Shown here in pieces: positions 1 through 6,848 of a DNA stretch of 14,721 nt. The stretch is from JAEUMD01 sp964559355. Lineage in GTDB: Bacteria; Pseudomonadota; Alphaproteobacteria; Rhizobiales; Hyphomicrobiaceae. The notes below the pieces were generated by a model. That model made no database searches. It was not told where the DNA came from and worked only from the letters and a program-made list of their open reading frames with translations. Each line of letters opens with the position of its first letter. Positions within the stretch are counted from its first letter, which is position 1. The position numbers and the translations under genes were made by a program. The stretch spans positions 1 to 14,721 of the forward strand of contig CAZLHQ010000076.1 of assembly GCA_964559355.1 (NCBI GenBank), read 5' to 3'.

Positions 1-667
1 GTTTGAATTCCTCGTCCTCGACGGCGATGAACTTGGCGCCCAACGACTGCACCTGCTCCTTGGTGGCAGGGCGAACGTCGGTGCCGGTGACGATGCCGCC
101 GAGCCGCCGCGCGGTGGCGATCGCCTGCAGGCCGGCAACGCCCACGCCCATGATGAACACCTTGGCCGCCGGTACGGTGCCAGCCGCCGTCATCATCATC
201 GGCATCGCCTGTCCGAACAGTGAGGCGGCGTCGATCACCGCCTTGTAGCCGGCGAGGTTGGCCTGCGAGGACAGCACGTCCATCGACTGGGCGCGCGTGA
301 TGCGCGGCATGAACTCCATCGAGAACAGCGACGCATTCTTGGCCGCCAGCGCCTCCAGACCCGCCCGCTCGTCATGCGGATTGAGGTTGGCTGCAACCAG
401 GGCGCCAGGCTTCAACTGCGCCAAATCCTCCGGCGCAGGCCGGCGTACCTTGAGCAGAATATCCGCGCCTGAAAGCGCCGTCCCTGCGGAATCGGCGATC
501 TCGGCGCCCTGCGCCTTGTACATGTCGTCGGTGAAGCGGGAACGCAGCCCCGCACCGCTTTGCACTCTCACCGTCGCGCCGAGCGCCGTGAGCTTCTTGA
601 CCGTTTCAGGCGACACCGCGACCCGCGGTTCGTCGGCGCTTTCAGCCGTGACTGCTATGGTGAGCAT
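1..667 (-). CDS. pntAA: NAD(P) transhydrogenase subunit alpha, part 1 (partial, C-terminus off window)
   Basis: This is the soluble NAD(H)-binding part of the proton-translocating transhydrogenase, which uses the proton gradient to drive hydride transfer from NADH to NADP+ at the inner membrane. 222 residues are visible and the reading frame is open at base 1. The N-terminus MLTIAVTAES with PRVAVSPETVKKL matches the family start, and an in-frame TAG lies seven codons upstream, which fixes ATG 667. Diagnostic blocks are RITRAQSMD then SSQANLAGYKAV (about 122-144), the Rossmann GVGVAG loop (174-179) and DVRPATKEQVQSLGAKF (198-213). The shine-dalgarno sequence is weak. The rest of pntAA, and probably pntAB and pntB, should lie to the left. 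The upstream neighbour on the same strand is the oxidase subunit IV gene, 138 bp away. Family assignment is secure. Confidence 0.96.
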   Translation of the reverse strand, partial: MLTIAVTAESADEPRVAVSPETVKKLTALGATVRVQSGAGLRSRFTDDMYKAQGAEIADSAGTALSGADILLKVRRPAPEDLAQLKPGALVAANLNPHDERAGLEALAAKNASLFSMEFMPRITRAQSMDVLSSQANLAGYKAVIDAASLFGQAMPMMMTAAGTVPAAKVFIMGVGVAGLQAIATARRLGGIVTGTDVRPATKEQVQSLGAKFIAVEDEEFK

Positions 668-805
668 CGATGCGTCCGATTGAGGCTACCGCGGCACGAC
701 GGCGGGCGGCAGCAGGATCGAAAGGAAGGGAGGTTTAAGGAAAGTTCCGCGTGGCCCAACAGTGACGTTCGCCGAACTGCCGGCCGGGCACGCAGAAAGG
801 GCGTG

Positions 806-949
806 TCAAACGAGGAAGATCGCCATGCCGGCAAGCAGCATCACCACCAGAATAACCAGCACCTTTGTCATGAGAACAAAACCGGCATAAGTCCGAGCGT
901 GCTCGCGGTAGTCCATGTCCGGATGGCCGTGCGATGTGTCGACTGACAT
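806..949 (-). CDS. aa3-type cytochrome c oxidase subunit IV (47 aa)
   Basis: A small single-helix membrane protein of the bacterial aa3 cytochrome oxidase subunit IV family (COX4_pro_2 type). The N-terminus is hydrophilic and carries HGHPDMDYREHARTYAGF, the usual family signature (MDYxEHxxTYxGF). One transmembrane helix, about residues 25-47, runs to the C-terminus. The start at ATG 949 is fixed by a strong GGGAGGAAA ribosome site about 10 bases upstream (rc of roughly 957-965). In known oxidases this subunit sits beside the catalytic subunits and is not catalytic. The gene is not next to other oxidase genes here but upstream of pntAA on the same strand. From memory, this neighbourhood recurs in other Hyphomicrobiales. 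The ORF is short, but motif, ribosome site and context agree. Confidence 0.88.
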   Translation of the reverse strand: MSVDTSHGHPDMDYREHARTYAGFVLMTKVLVILVVMLLAGMAIFLV

Positions 950-1219
950 TTTTTGATTTCCTCCCGCTTGACGAATTTTCGCCCGAAACTGGTAACGCAA
1001 CAATGCTGCCCCTTCAACTGGTACAGTTGTACAAGGATGTCGCGGCGGCGGCGCACCCTGCCGCAATTTCGGACGATTCTGGCGCATTCTGGCCCCATGG
1101 AGTTCGGCGAGCCGTGGTTCGTGCTCGGTCCACGGCGATGCAACGCATGCAGATATTCGCCGTGGGCCGTCGACCAGGGTCGCCGTTATCGTGCTCGCGT
1201 AGCTCGAGGGTGGATCACT

Positions 1220-1966
1220 ATGATCGAAATGCGTCTTCCCAGCCGTGAGGCGGGCTCCCGCAACCATGCGCGCATGGTCGCCGTAACGGCCGCAATGCCG
1301 CTCGTTGCGGGGTTGATGGCCCTGGCCGCCCCGGCGTTGGCGCTCGACGTCCTGCCCAACGAGAAGGCGACGCGGGACGCTTGCGAACGCCGCCTGTGCG
1401 AAATCGTACTCGAACGAAAGATCGCCGGCCCGCCGCTCGCCTGCAACATGGTCAAGACGTGGGACCGCGACAAGATCAAGAAGAACGGGAAGAAAAAGGC
1501 ACTGACCTGGGGCTTCGGTGATGCCCGCTGCCAGGTGGCAATTTCCATGACGCGGGCCGAAATCGTGCCGGCGCTGGTCGAGCCGTCCTACACGCTGCAG
1601 TTCGCCAAGCAGACCGTCGCCTGCAAGATCGAGGATTCCGAGAAGAAGCTGACCGATCTCACGGTCGAGGCCGCGCCCAAGATCAAATTCAAAGACGGCA
1701 ACGCGCACAAGGTCTGGATCAACGTCACCGACGTCAAAGGTGAAGGCATGGTGACGGGATTGGTGTGGACCGTTTCCAAGCTCGCCGACGGCCTTGGCAT
1801 GTTCCACAAGGACACGCTGAAAGAGATCAACAAGTTCGTGCACGAGAAGTGCATCGAGGAATACGGTCCGGGCGCCGACGGCAAGCCAAAGGTCAAAGAG
1901 AAAGACAAGGACAAGACCAAAGCCAAGGACAAGAGGAAAACTGAGATCAAGGCCGAAGCGAACTGA
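1220..1966 (+). CDS. Exported cysteine-containing protein of unassigned family (paralogue A)
   Basis: I do not recognise a named family. The 248-residue product has an Arg-containing n-region, a hydrophobic stretch at about 19-40 and a likely signal-peptidase site after ALA (residue 41), so it is probably periplasmic. The mature part has six cysteines (55, 60, 75, 104, 135, 211), plausible disulfide partners. The last 27 residues are a Lys/Glu/Asp-rich charged tail. ATG 1220 is chosen because a GAGGG lies about 10 bases upstream; ATG 1229 is an alternative, and the open frame extending upstream to 953 lacks support. It is followed after 8 bp by the gene at 1975, whose ribosome site overlaps this stop codon. 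Cysteine spacing and the APKIKFK block match that next protein, so the two look like a tandem duplication. Confidence 0.82.
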   Translation: MIEMRLPSREAGSRNHARMVAVTAAMPLVAGLMALAAPALALDVLPNEKATRDACERRLCEIVLERKIAGPPLACNMVKTWDRDKIKKNGKKKALTWGFGDARCQVAISMTRAEIVPALVEPSYTLQFAKQTVACKIEDSEKKLTDLTVEAAPKIKFKDGNAHKVWINVTDVKGEGMVTGLVWTVSKLADGLGMFHKDTLKEINKFVHEKCIEEYGPGADGKPKVKEKDKDKTKAKDKRKTEIKAEAN

Positions 1967-1974
1967 GGCGCGAC

Positions 1975-2574
1975 GTGCAGCGGTTCGGCAAGCGCAATTT
2001 CGGCACATGGCAGCGCCTTCTGGCGCACTTTGCTGCCTTCGCGATTGCTGGCAACGTGGCGGCTATCGCCGAGACGCCGCAAACTCCACCCGCTGAGCCG
2101 CCCGCGGCGGAGGATTGCTTCGAAGACCTGGAGAAAGGCACCCGCGCCGAAATTGTCTGTTACTTCCCGCTCAAGCTGTCACCAATCGAGCAGGCAGAGC
2201 TGGAAAAGGGCTCGCGCGGCTATATCAAGAACGTCGATTGCACGATGACAATCAAAGTTGCGCGCTCACTGGTCGAGGCCGCAATCACCGCATCCGACCA
2301 TGTTTTTCAAAGCCCCGAGCAGCCGGTCTTGTGCACTGTGACGACGCACAAGTCGAGCTTCGACATCACCGCCACGTTTGCTCCGCGTGTGGTGTTCAAG
2401 GGCGATGTCGCGGTGGAAGCGAGTCCGGGCCTCGCCAACGTCAAGGGGGTGTCGCGTGTCATCTCGTGGCCGGTGGTGCAGTTCGTCAACCGCTGGCCGT
2501 CGATCCGCAAAGGTCTGATGCAGGTGGTCGACGCCTATCGTGCGCACCGTCGCAAGAGCAAAGCAGCCCCCTAA
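1975..2574 (+). CDS. Exported cysteine-containing protein of unassigned family (paralogue B)
   Basis: A 199-residue product of unknown function. The GTG start at 1975 is preceded by GAGG, which overlaps the TGA of the upstream gene (1964-1966), so translation is probably coupled. The N-terminus has a basic n-region (RFGKRNFGTWQR), a hydrophobic segment at about 15-30 and a possible cleavage after AIA (32). The Pro-rich linker that follows suggests export. The four cysteines (48, 62, 89, 120) are all in the mature part. Cys89 and Cys120 are separated by exactly 30 residues, as are Cys104 and Cys135 of the upstream protein. APRVVFKG (136-143) aligns with APKIKFKD there. The basic C-terminus (HRRKSKAAP) replaces the charged tail of its partner. 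The stop TAA overlaps the stop of the convergent kinase gene. Confidence 0.82.
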   Translation: MQRFGKRNFGTWQRLLAHFAAFAIAGNVAAIAETPQTPPAEPPAAEDCFEDLEKGTRAEIVCYFPLKLSPIEQAELEKGSRGYIKNVDCTMTIKVARSLVEAAITASDHVFQSPEQPVLCTVTTHKSSFDITATFAPRVVFKGDVAVEASPGLANVKGVSRVISWPVVQFVNRWPSIRKGLMQVVDAYRAHRRKSKAAP

Positions 2575-3929
2575 TCCGGCAGCGGCACGCCCGCCGCTGC
2601 AAACGCGGCCCGCTGCCGCTCGGCCACCACGCCAGCCTCGAAATCTTCGATCGTCTCGTTGAAGAGCCGATACCAGTTGAGCCGCGCCTCCAGGTGCAAG
2701 AACACGCCACCGAGCCCGATCGCGGCGCGGTCCATGAACACGAACTCACGCGGCACGGTCACCGGCCCTTTCTCCTTCAGGATCTGGTGCACGCTGAAGG
2801 CCTCCTTGCGCCCATATTCCCCAGGCGTGGTGCCTTCCGCGATGATGCGTTCGCGATCATCCAGCAACGGGCCGTAGATGAATTTTGCCCAGATGGTCAG
2901 CCCGTCGATCAGCTCGTTGGTCAGTCCATTGAAGCCCCAGCGCTCATAGGCCGCCACCACGCGGTCGCGATCGTTCGCCAACAGGCCACGGTAGAGATCG
3001 ACGACGCCTTGCACGAAGCCCACCGGGAACGTGCGAATGCACCCGTAGTCGAGCAGGTTGATGCCGGCCGGCCGGCCTTCCGTCTCGAACACGGTGTAGT
3101 TGCCCAGGTGCGGATCGCCGTGAATGACGCCATAGTGACTGAAGGGGTACCACCAGGCTCGGAACATCGCGCGAGCAATGGCGTTGCGATCGTCCAGCGG
3201 ATGGCCCTTGTAGTCGAGCAACCTGACACCATCGAGCCACGTCATCGTCAACAGACGTTTCGTCGACAGCTCGTCCACCACCTGCGGCACGCGGATCATC
3301 GGGTCGTTCGCAAAGATCGCCGCATAGAGCTTGGTGTGGCGCGACTCCAGCTCGTAATCGAGCTCTTCACGCAGACGCGCTGAAATCTCCTTGATGATCT
3401 CGCGTGTATCGACACCAGGGTCCATGCGTGCGTGGATCTGGAAGATCAGTCTGAGCTGGTTGAGGTCGGCCTCCACCGCCGACTGCATGTCTGGATACTG
3501 CAGCTTTGCGGCGAGCGCCCGGCCATCCAGACCGGTCGCGCGATGCACCTGGCCCAGCGATGCCGACGCGCTCGATTGATCGGCAAAGCTCGAAAAGCGG
3601 CTGCGCCACTCACGACCGAGCTCGGCCATCATGCGCCGGCGCACGAACGATGGTCCCATCGGCGGCGCCGCGCTTTGCAGTTGCGACAGCTCGCGCGCAT
3701 ATTCCTTCGGCAGCGCCTCGGGAATCGTCGAGAGCAGCTGCGCCACCTTCATCAACGGCCCCTTGAGCCCGCCCAGCGCCGCGGCAAGATCGGCCGCCGC
3801 CTTGGAACGATCGTGCTCGCGGCCAAGCAGACGCTCGCCGGCAACGCGCAAACCCACCGCGCCGACGTTGGTGCCGACCCGCACATAGCGTGCGGCGCGG
3901 GCGGTAAAGCGGTTGTCCTCGTTGCTCAT
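2571..3929 (-). CDS. AarF/ABC1/UbiB-family atypical protein kinase-like protein
   Basis: A 452-residue member of the ABC1/UbiB family, whose best-known members (UbiB, COQ8) are ATPase/kinase-like proteins supporting ubiquinone synthesis. Visible motifs are the family KxGQ region, here KVAQ (61-64, Gly replaced by Ala), the Ala/Ser-rich nucleotide loop ASASLGQVHRA (121-131), the core lysine in AAKLQYP (Lys142), EELDYELE (188-195), the catalytic HGDPHLGN (270-277) and the metal-binding DYG (294-296, the DFG equivalent). I see no C-terminal transmembrane helices such as E. coli UbiB carries, so it may be soluble or peripheral. The start at ATG 3929 has GGAAAGG about 12 bases upstream. No ubiquinone genes are adjacent, so substrate and pathway are unassigned. 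A CtrA-like box lies about 92 bp upstream. Confidence 0.93.
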   Translation of the reverse strand: MSNEDNRFTARAARYVRVGTNVGAVGLRVAGERLLGREHDRSKAAADLAAALGGLKGPLMKVAQLLSTIPEALPKEYARELSQLQSAAPPMGPSFVRRRMMAELGREWRSRFSSFADQSSASASLGQVHRATGLDGRALAAKLQYPDMQSAVEADLNQLRLIFQIHARMDPGVDTREIIKEISARLREELDYELESRHTKLYAAIFANDPMIRVPQVVDELSTKRLLTMTWLDGVRLLDYKGHPLDDRNAIARAMFRAWWYPFSHYGVIHGDPHLGNYTVFETEGRPAGINLLDYGCIRTFPVGFVQGVVDLYRGLLANDRDRVVAAYERWGFNGLTNELIDGLTIWAKFIYGPLLDDRERIIAEGTTPGEYGRKEAFSVHQILKEKGPVTVPREFVFMDRAAIGLGGVFLHLEARLNWYRLFNETIEDFEAGVVAERQRAAFAAAGVPLPD

Positions 3930-4020
3930 CGGATGGGGCGCCTTTCCATGCCACGCATATGGCGACGCGCGCCGCCGCCTGCCAGATCCGGGTGCGCCAG
4001 CCAGCGGCGGCGAGGCCGGA

Positions 4021-4035
4021 TTAACCCATTGTTAA
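4021..4035. promoter_or_regulatory. Candidate CtrA-binding site (TTAA-N7-TTAA)
   Basis: The sequence TTAACCCATTGTTAA is a perfect match to the full CtrA consensus TTAA-N7-TTAA known from Caulobacter and Hyphomicrobiales. It is followed by CC, so the second half reads GTTAACC, and another TTAA occurs at 4050-4053. It lies 92 bp upstream of the ABC1 kinase start (minus) and about 285 bp upstream of the exported protein start (plus), so the kinase gene is the likelier target. No binding data are available; this is a motif match only. Confidence 0.5.
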
Positions 4036-4056
4036 CCAACACCCGTCAGTTAACAC

Positions 4057-4134
4057 ATGATGGTCCAAGGAAGGTCCAAACTTTGCACCGCCCGTATGAT
4101 GGTCGAGAAGTCCACAGCTTGCATTGCGGCCAAT
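4057..4134 (+). repeat. Imperfect tandem direct repeat, about 39-bp period
   Basis: Two adjacent copies begin with the identical nonamer ATGATGGTC at 4057 and 4096. Both then show a purine-rich stretch, GTCCA and a TTGCA. The second copy needs small deletions to align. It lies immediately downstream of the CtrA-like box. Function unknown; it may be chance or a remnant duplication. Confidence 0.4.
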
Positions 4135-4319
4135 TCGCGACGCGGGCTTCACGATCTGATCCACATGAGCCAACCTGATGATTCTCGGGTGGTTCGGATT
4201 GCGAAAATTGTTCGGTACTCGCCTCAGGTCACGCCGAAATTCGAGATCACGAAGCGAGTGTCCCCGATTGGGGTGGCAGTCATGTTCGCCATAATGATCC
4301 GTTCTCAATGGTGCCGCAC

Positions 4320-4889
4320 ATGAAGAAATCGCGCTTGATCTTGACCCTCGCGATACTTGGAACAGGAGCGGTGATGGCCGGCTCCTACCTGACGCCCACC
4401 CGCGCGCCGACGCCATCGGCTGCCACCAAAATTCCGGCAAAGCCCGCAATGACCCAGGTTGCGCCGGTCAACGCAGCGCCCGGATCGAACGCGACCGTTC
4501 CTGCCGCCACGACTGTCGTTGCGCCACAAGCCCCATTGTTCCGGAGTGCCACGACAGCGGCCCCCATCGGCACATCCGAACCCGAATTGGAACCCGCTCG
4601 CGTGCGCCACACCTCGCCGCTGCTCGAAGCGTCTGTCGAGACTCCGGCACGCACCGGGCATGAGCCAGGTGCGCCTGATACGGCAACGGCGGCAATGCCG
4701 TCGATGACGCCCCCGCCCGCCGCTGCAACCGGACTCGCGGCAGCCGAGCCAGGCATGGAGCCCCCCACCCAACCGGCGGAAACCACCAAGGGTTCACGCA
4801 AGTCCAAACTGTCGTCAAAAGCTGGAAGCGCGAAGCCCACCAGTAAGCGTGTGGAAGCGTTGTTCCTGCATCCGTTGGGCATGCGCTGA
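4320..4889 (+). CDS. Exported Pro/Ala-rich low-complexity protein
   Basis: No family recognised. With the start at ATG 4320 the product is 189 residues and begins MKKSRLILTLAILG, a classic signal peptide or membrane anchor (hydrophobic at about 5-20). Residues of about 25-145 are dominated by Ala, Pro, Thr and Val, typical of an extended periplasmic linker. The end is basic and Ser/Lys-rich (about 156-175), closing with KRVEALFLHPLGMR. ATG 4308 (four residues longer) is the alternative; neither has a clear ribosome site. Third codon positions are strongly G/C, which supports coding. The gene converges on the PilZ gene with 22 bp between stops and no obvious terminator. A spacer or wall-spanning role is only an inference from composition. 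Confidence 0.7.
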   Translation: MKKSRLILTLAILGTGAVMAGSYLTPTRAPTPSAATKIPAKPAMTQVAPVNAAPGSNATVPAATTVVAPQAPLFRSATTAAPIGTSEPELEPARVRHTSPLLEASVETPARTGHEPGAPDTATAAMPSMTPPPAAATGLAAAEPGMEPPTQPAETTKGSRKSKLSSKAGSAKPTSKRVEALFLHPLGMR

Positions 4890-4911
4890 CGGCGGCGCTC
4901 GGCCGGCCAAC

Positions 4912-5253
4912 TCAGTAGCGGCGCCCCGCGAATGGTTCGATCGAACGTTTCCAGTCGGTCGTGTCGATATCGACCCGGCGCGGCACCGCCTCGTGCTCGC
5001 TCTTGTGCTCTACGAACATCACGCCGCAACCGTTATGGCCCTGGTGGCGCAACTCGCAATCGACCTCGAATCTTGTTGCCTCGATGACCAGCTTGAAGCC
5101 AAACGGCATCCAGTCGGGGACCGCGAACTCGAGCAGCGCGCCGTTCACCGACAGGTTGCGCACCATGCAAGCGATCGGTGGACGGCCCGCGATTCTGATC
5201 CAGGCATGCAGCGCCGTCTGTCGGCGGCCAAATTGCCTGCGTTCGTGGTGCAT
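4912..5253 (-). CDS. Single-domain PilZ protein (putative c-di-GMP receptor)
   Basis: A 113-residue protein covering little more than one PilZ domain. Both cyclic-di-GMP-binding elements are visible: an Arg-rich RRQFGRR near the N-terminus (residues 5-11, containing RxxxR) and NLSVNG (33-38, the [D/N]xSxxG motif). A later strand has CELRHQGHNGCGVMFVE (66-82), as in many alphaproteobacterial PilZ proteins. Binding by these residues is known for the family and inferred here. The start at ATG 5253 has AGGGATG about 7 bases upstream. PilZ proteins translate c-di-GMP level into motility, exopolysaccharide or cell-cycle output; no partner domain or effector gene adjoins, so the output is unknown. 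It is the downstream gene of the minus-strand pair with the 5401-6627 gene, 147 bp away, and may have its own promoter. Confidence 0.9.
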   Translation of the reverse strand: MHHERRQFGRRQTALHAWIRIAGRPPIACMVRNLSVNGALLEFAVPDWMPFGFKLVIEATRFEVDCELRHQGHNGCGVMFVEHKSEHEAVPRRVDIDTTDWKRSIEPFAGRRY

Positions 5254-5400
5254 GGGATCATCCCTGCCAAAGCAGCCTGCATCGGCCGCATAACGTCATG
5301 AATGATCCCGATCCTACTGCAAAGTGGCAAACACCTCGTTTGCGAACCCGGTACAATTCGCACATTCGCGTTAACCGTGCCGACAGACATATGGCGGCAT

Positions 5401-6627
5401 TCAGCGGCCGGCGCGCGCCGCACCCGTGAGGCGCGAAAACACGTCCCTGAACTCGATGGAGCCAGCGTTCTTGAGGTTGGCCTCCATGCGCTCGTCGAGC
5501 GCAGCCAACAGTTCTTGCGACGTCTTCCCACGCACGATGGTGTTGCGATAGTAGGCCGCGCGAGCGAAAAAGTTGGTGGTTGGCGAGCTGCGTCCAGCTG
5601 GCTCCATCATCTCGAGCCCGGTGCCGGGGCCGGCGAGGTTCATCAACTCGATTTCGGCGCCAGATAGCCGGCCGCGCCCCGCCTTCTCCGCAGTCTCCTT
5701 CAAACCCTTGAGCTTGATCACCTGCAGCCACGGGCCGATGTCGGCATCCAGATTGACGGCATGAATGCCGCGACCGACATCGGTCTTGGCGAACGCGACG
5801 TGCCGCGACCACACGTAGGGCACCGACTTCGCCTTGCGCACCATGCGTTCCAGCGCCTTGGCCTTCTGCTGCAACTGGCGTTGGCGCTGCGATCCTGGCT
5901 CGGCGCGTTGCGCCATCTGATTGAGGCGCGCGACAAAGCCCGTGCCGTGCCGTGACAGCTCGTTGATGGAGTTTGCGGCAAGAAGCTGCGCATAACCCAT
6001 TGCCGTCGAGATCGGCGCACCCTTGCGCGAAATCGGATGTATGCCGGCCTGCATGTCGGCGGTGCCGAGGCCACCGGTCTCCAGCGCATAAACACGCACC
6101 ACCTGATCGCCATTGAGACCGAGCGCCAGCGCCTCGCGCGCATAGCGCTCCTTGAAGGCACGCTCGGCAACCTGTTCGGGCACGAACGCATAGTGCTTGC
6201 GCGCGCTGGCAACAAAATCCGCCAGGTTGGGAATTTCCTCGCGCGGCTCCGAAGGCGAATTCTGCTCCTGCGCCGCCACGAACTCCGCCCAGCGCTTGGC
6301 CAGTGCCTTGGACAGCGACGGACCTGAATAGACTGGCGGCTGCTCTTGGACATAGTCGGCGGTATCGAGCGGCTCGTTGCGCTTCTTCTTCGCCTTGCGC
6401 CGCTCACGCAACTTGTCGACATGGCTCCAATAGGCGTCCTGGGCCGCATCGTGGAAAACTTGCGCGGTGACGTAAGCGTCGAACACGCGACGATCCTCGC
6501 CCGAGAGCGTGGCGCTGAACTGCTCGCGCAGGGGGGCCGCGGTTGCCGCGCCATGCCAGACGACCTGCGCCATCAGCAGCGCGACCAGCAGCAAGGCGTG
6601 GCAGGAGATCAATCTTGGGGCGCGCAT
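5401..6627 (-). CDS. Exported protein with lytic-transglycosylase-like signature
   Basis: A 408-residue product beginning with a signal peptide (MRAPRLISCHALLL..., hydrophobic at about 10-23, likely cut after ATA near residue 30). ATG 6627 is preferred over the upstream in-frame ATG 6684 because it places the signal at the N-terminus and has TGAGGA just upstream. The mid-region resembles soluble lytic transglycosylases: VYALETGGLGT (179-189, candidate catalytic Glu183) followed by MGYAQLLAANS (210-220), compare ES/TG...GLMQL...N. The segment before it (about 70-130) is charged, with a KAKKKR cluster at 78-83. The C-terminal part has no motif I recognise. If the match is real the protein would cleave or bind periplasmic peptidoglycan. 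Family certainty is moderate; the gene itself is secure from length, codon use and signal. Confidence 0.85.
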   Translation of the reverse strand: MRAPRLISCHALLLVALLMAQVVWHGAATAAPLREQFSATLSGEDRRVFDAYVTAQVFHDAAQDAYWSHVDKLRERRKAKKKRNEPLDTADYVQEQPPVYSGPSLSKALAKRWAEFVAAQEQNSPSEPREEIPNLADFVASARKHYAFVPEQVAERAFKERYAREALALGLNGDQVVRVYALETGGLGTADMQAGIHPISRKGAPISTAMGYAQLLAANSINELSRHGTGFVARLNQMAQRAEPGSQRQRQLQQKAKALERMVRKAKSVPYVWSRHVAFAKTDVGRGIHAVNLDADIGPWLQVIKLKGLKETAEKAGRGRLSGAEIELMNLAGPGTGLEMMEPAGRSSPTTNFFARAAYYRNTIVRGKTSQELLAALDERMEANLKNAGSIEFRDVFSRLTGAARAGR

Positions 6628-6848
6628 GGTCCTCAGCTCTCGTATCGCGGCGTTTGTTCCGTATTCGCGCAGCGTTGTCACCACCCAATCGCACCTGCAT
6701 CAACCGACCGGCGTCCGCAGCGTCCTGTATTCACCAGCGGCTCATCGCGCTAAATTGGGGCATGCGCGTGGTGTTCGCGTTGCAACTCGCGCAGCCAATC
6801 CGTTATTGCCGCCTGCCGCACGCCGCAAGCCCGTGATAGCGTGATAGA

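Larger units (their letters stand above)
3930..4319. other. Divergent intergenic region between ABC1 kinase and Pro/Ala-rich protein genes
   Basis: 390 bp with no gene I can support. It is less GC-rich than its surroundings. It holds the TTAA-N7-TTAA box (4021-4035), a further TTAA (4050-4053) and an imperfect 39-bp direct repeat (4057-4134). An 88-codon open frame at 4057-4323 starts inside the first repeat copy. Its codon use does not favour G/C third positions as the flanking genes do, and no ribosome site precedes it, so it is not called. The region should contain the promoters of both divergent genes. Confidence 0.6.

Noticed and set aside
953..1219. 89-residue N-terminal extension of the first exported protein
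   Set aside because: It would bury the signal peptide, has no ribosome site and lies in the coxIV promoter region.
4057..4323. 88-codon plus-strand open frame between the divergent genes
   Set aside because: No ribosome site, mixed third-position bases unlike the neighbours, and an overlap with the start of the exported protein gene.
5254..5264. GGGATCATCCC palindrome over the PilZ ribosome site
   Set aside because: 5-bp arms are expected by chance; no independent support for an operator.
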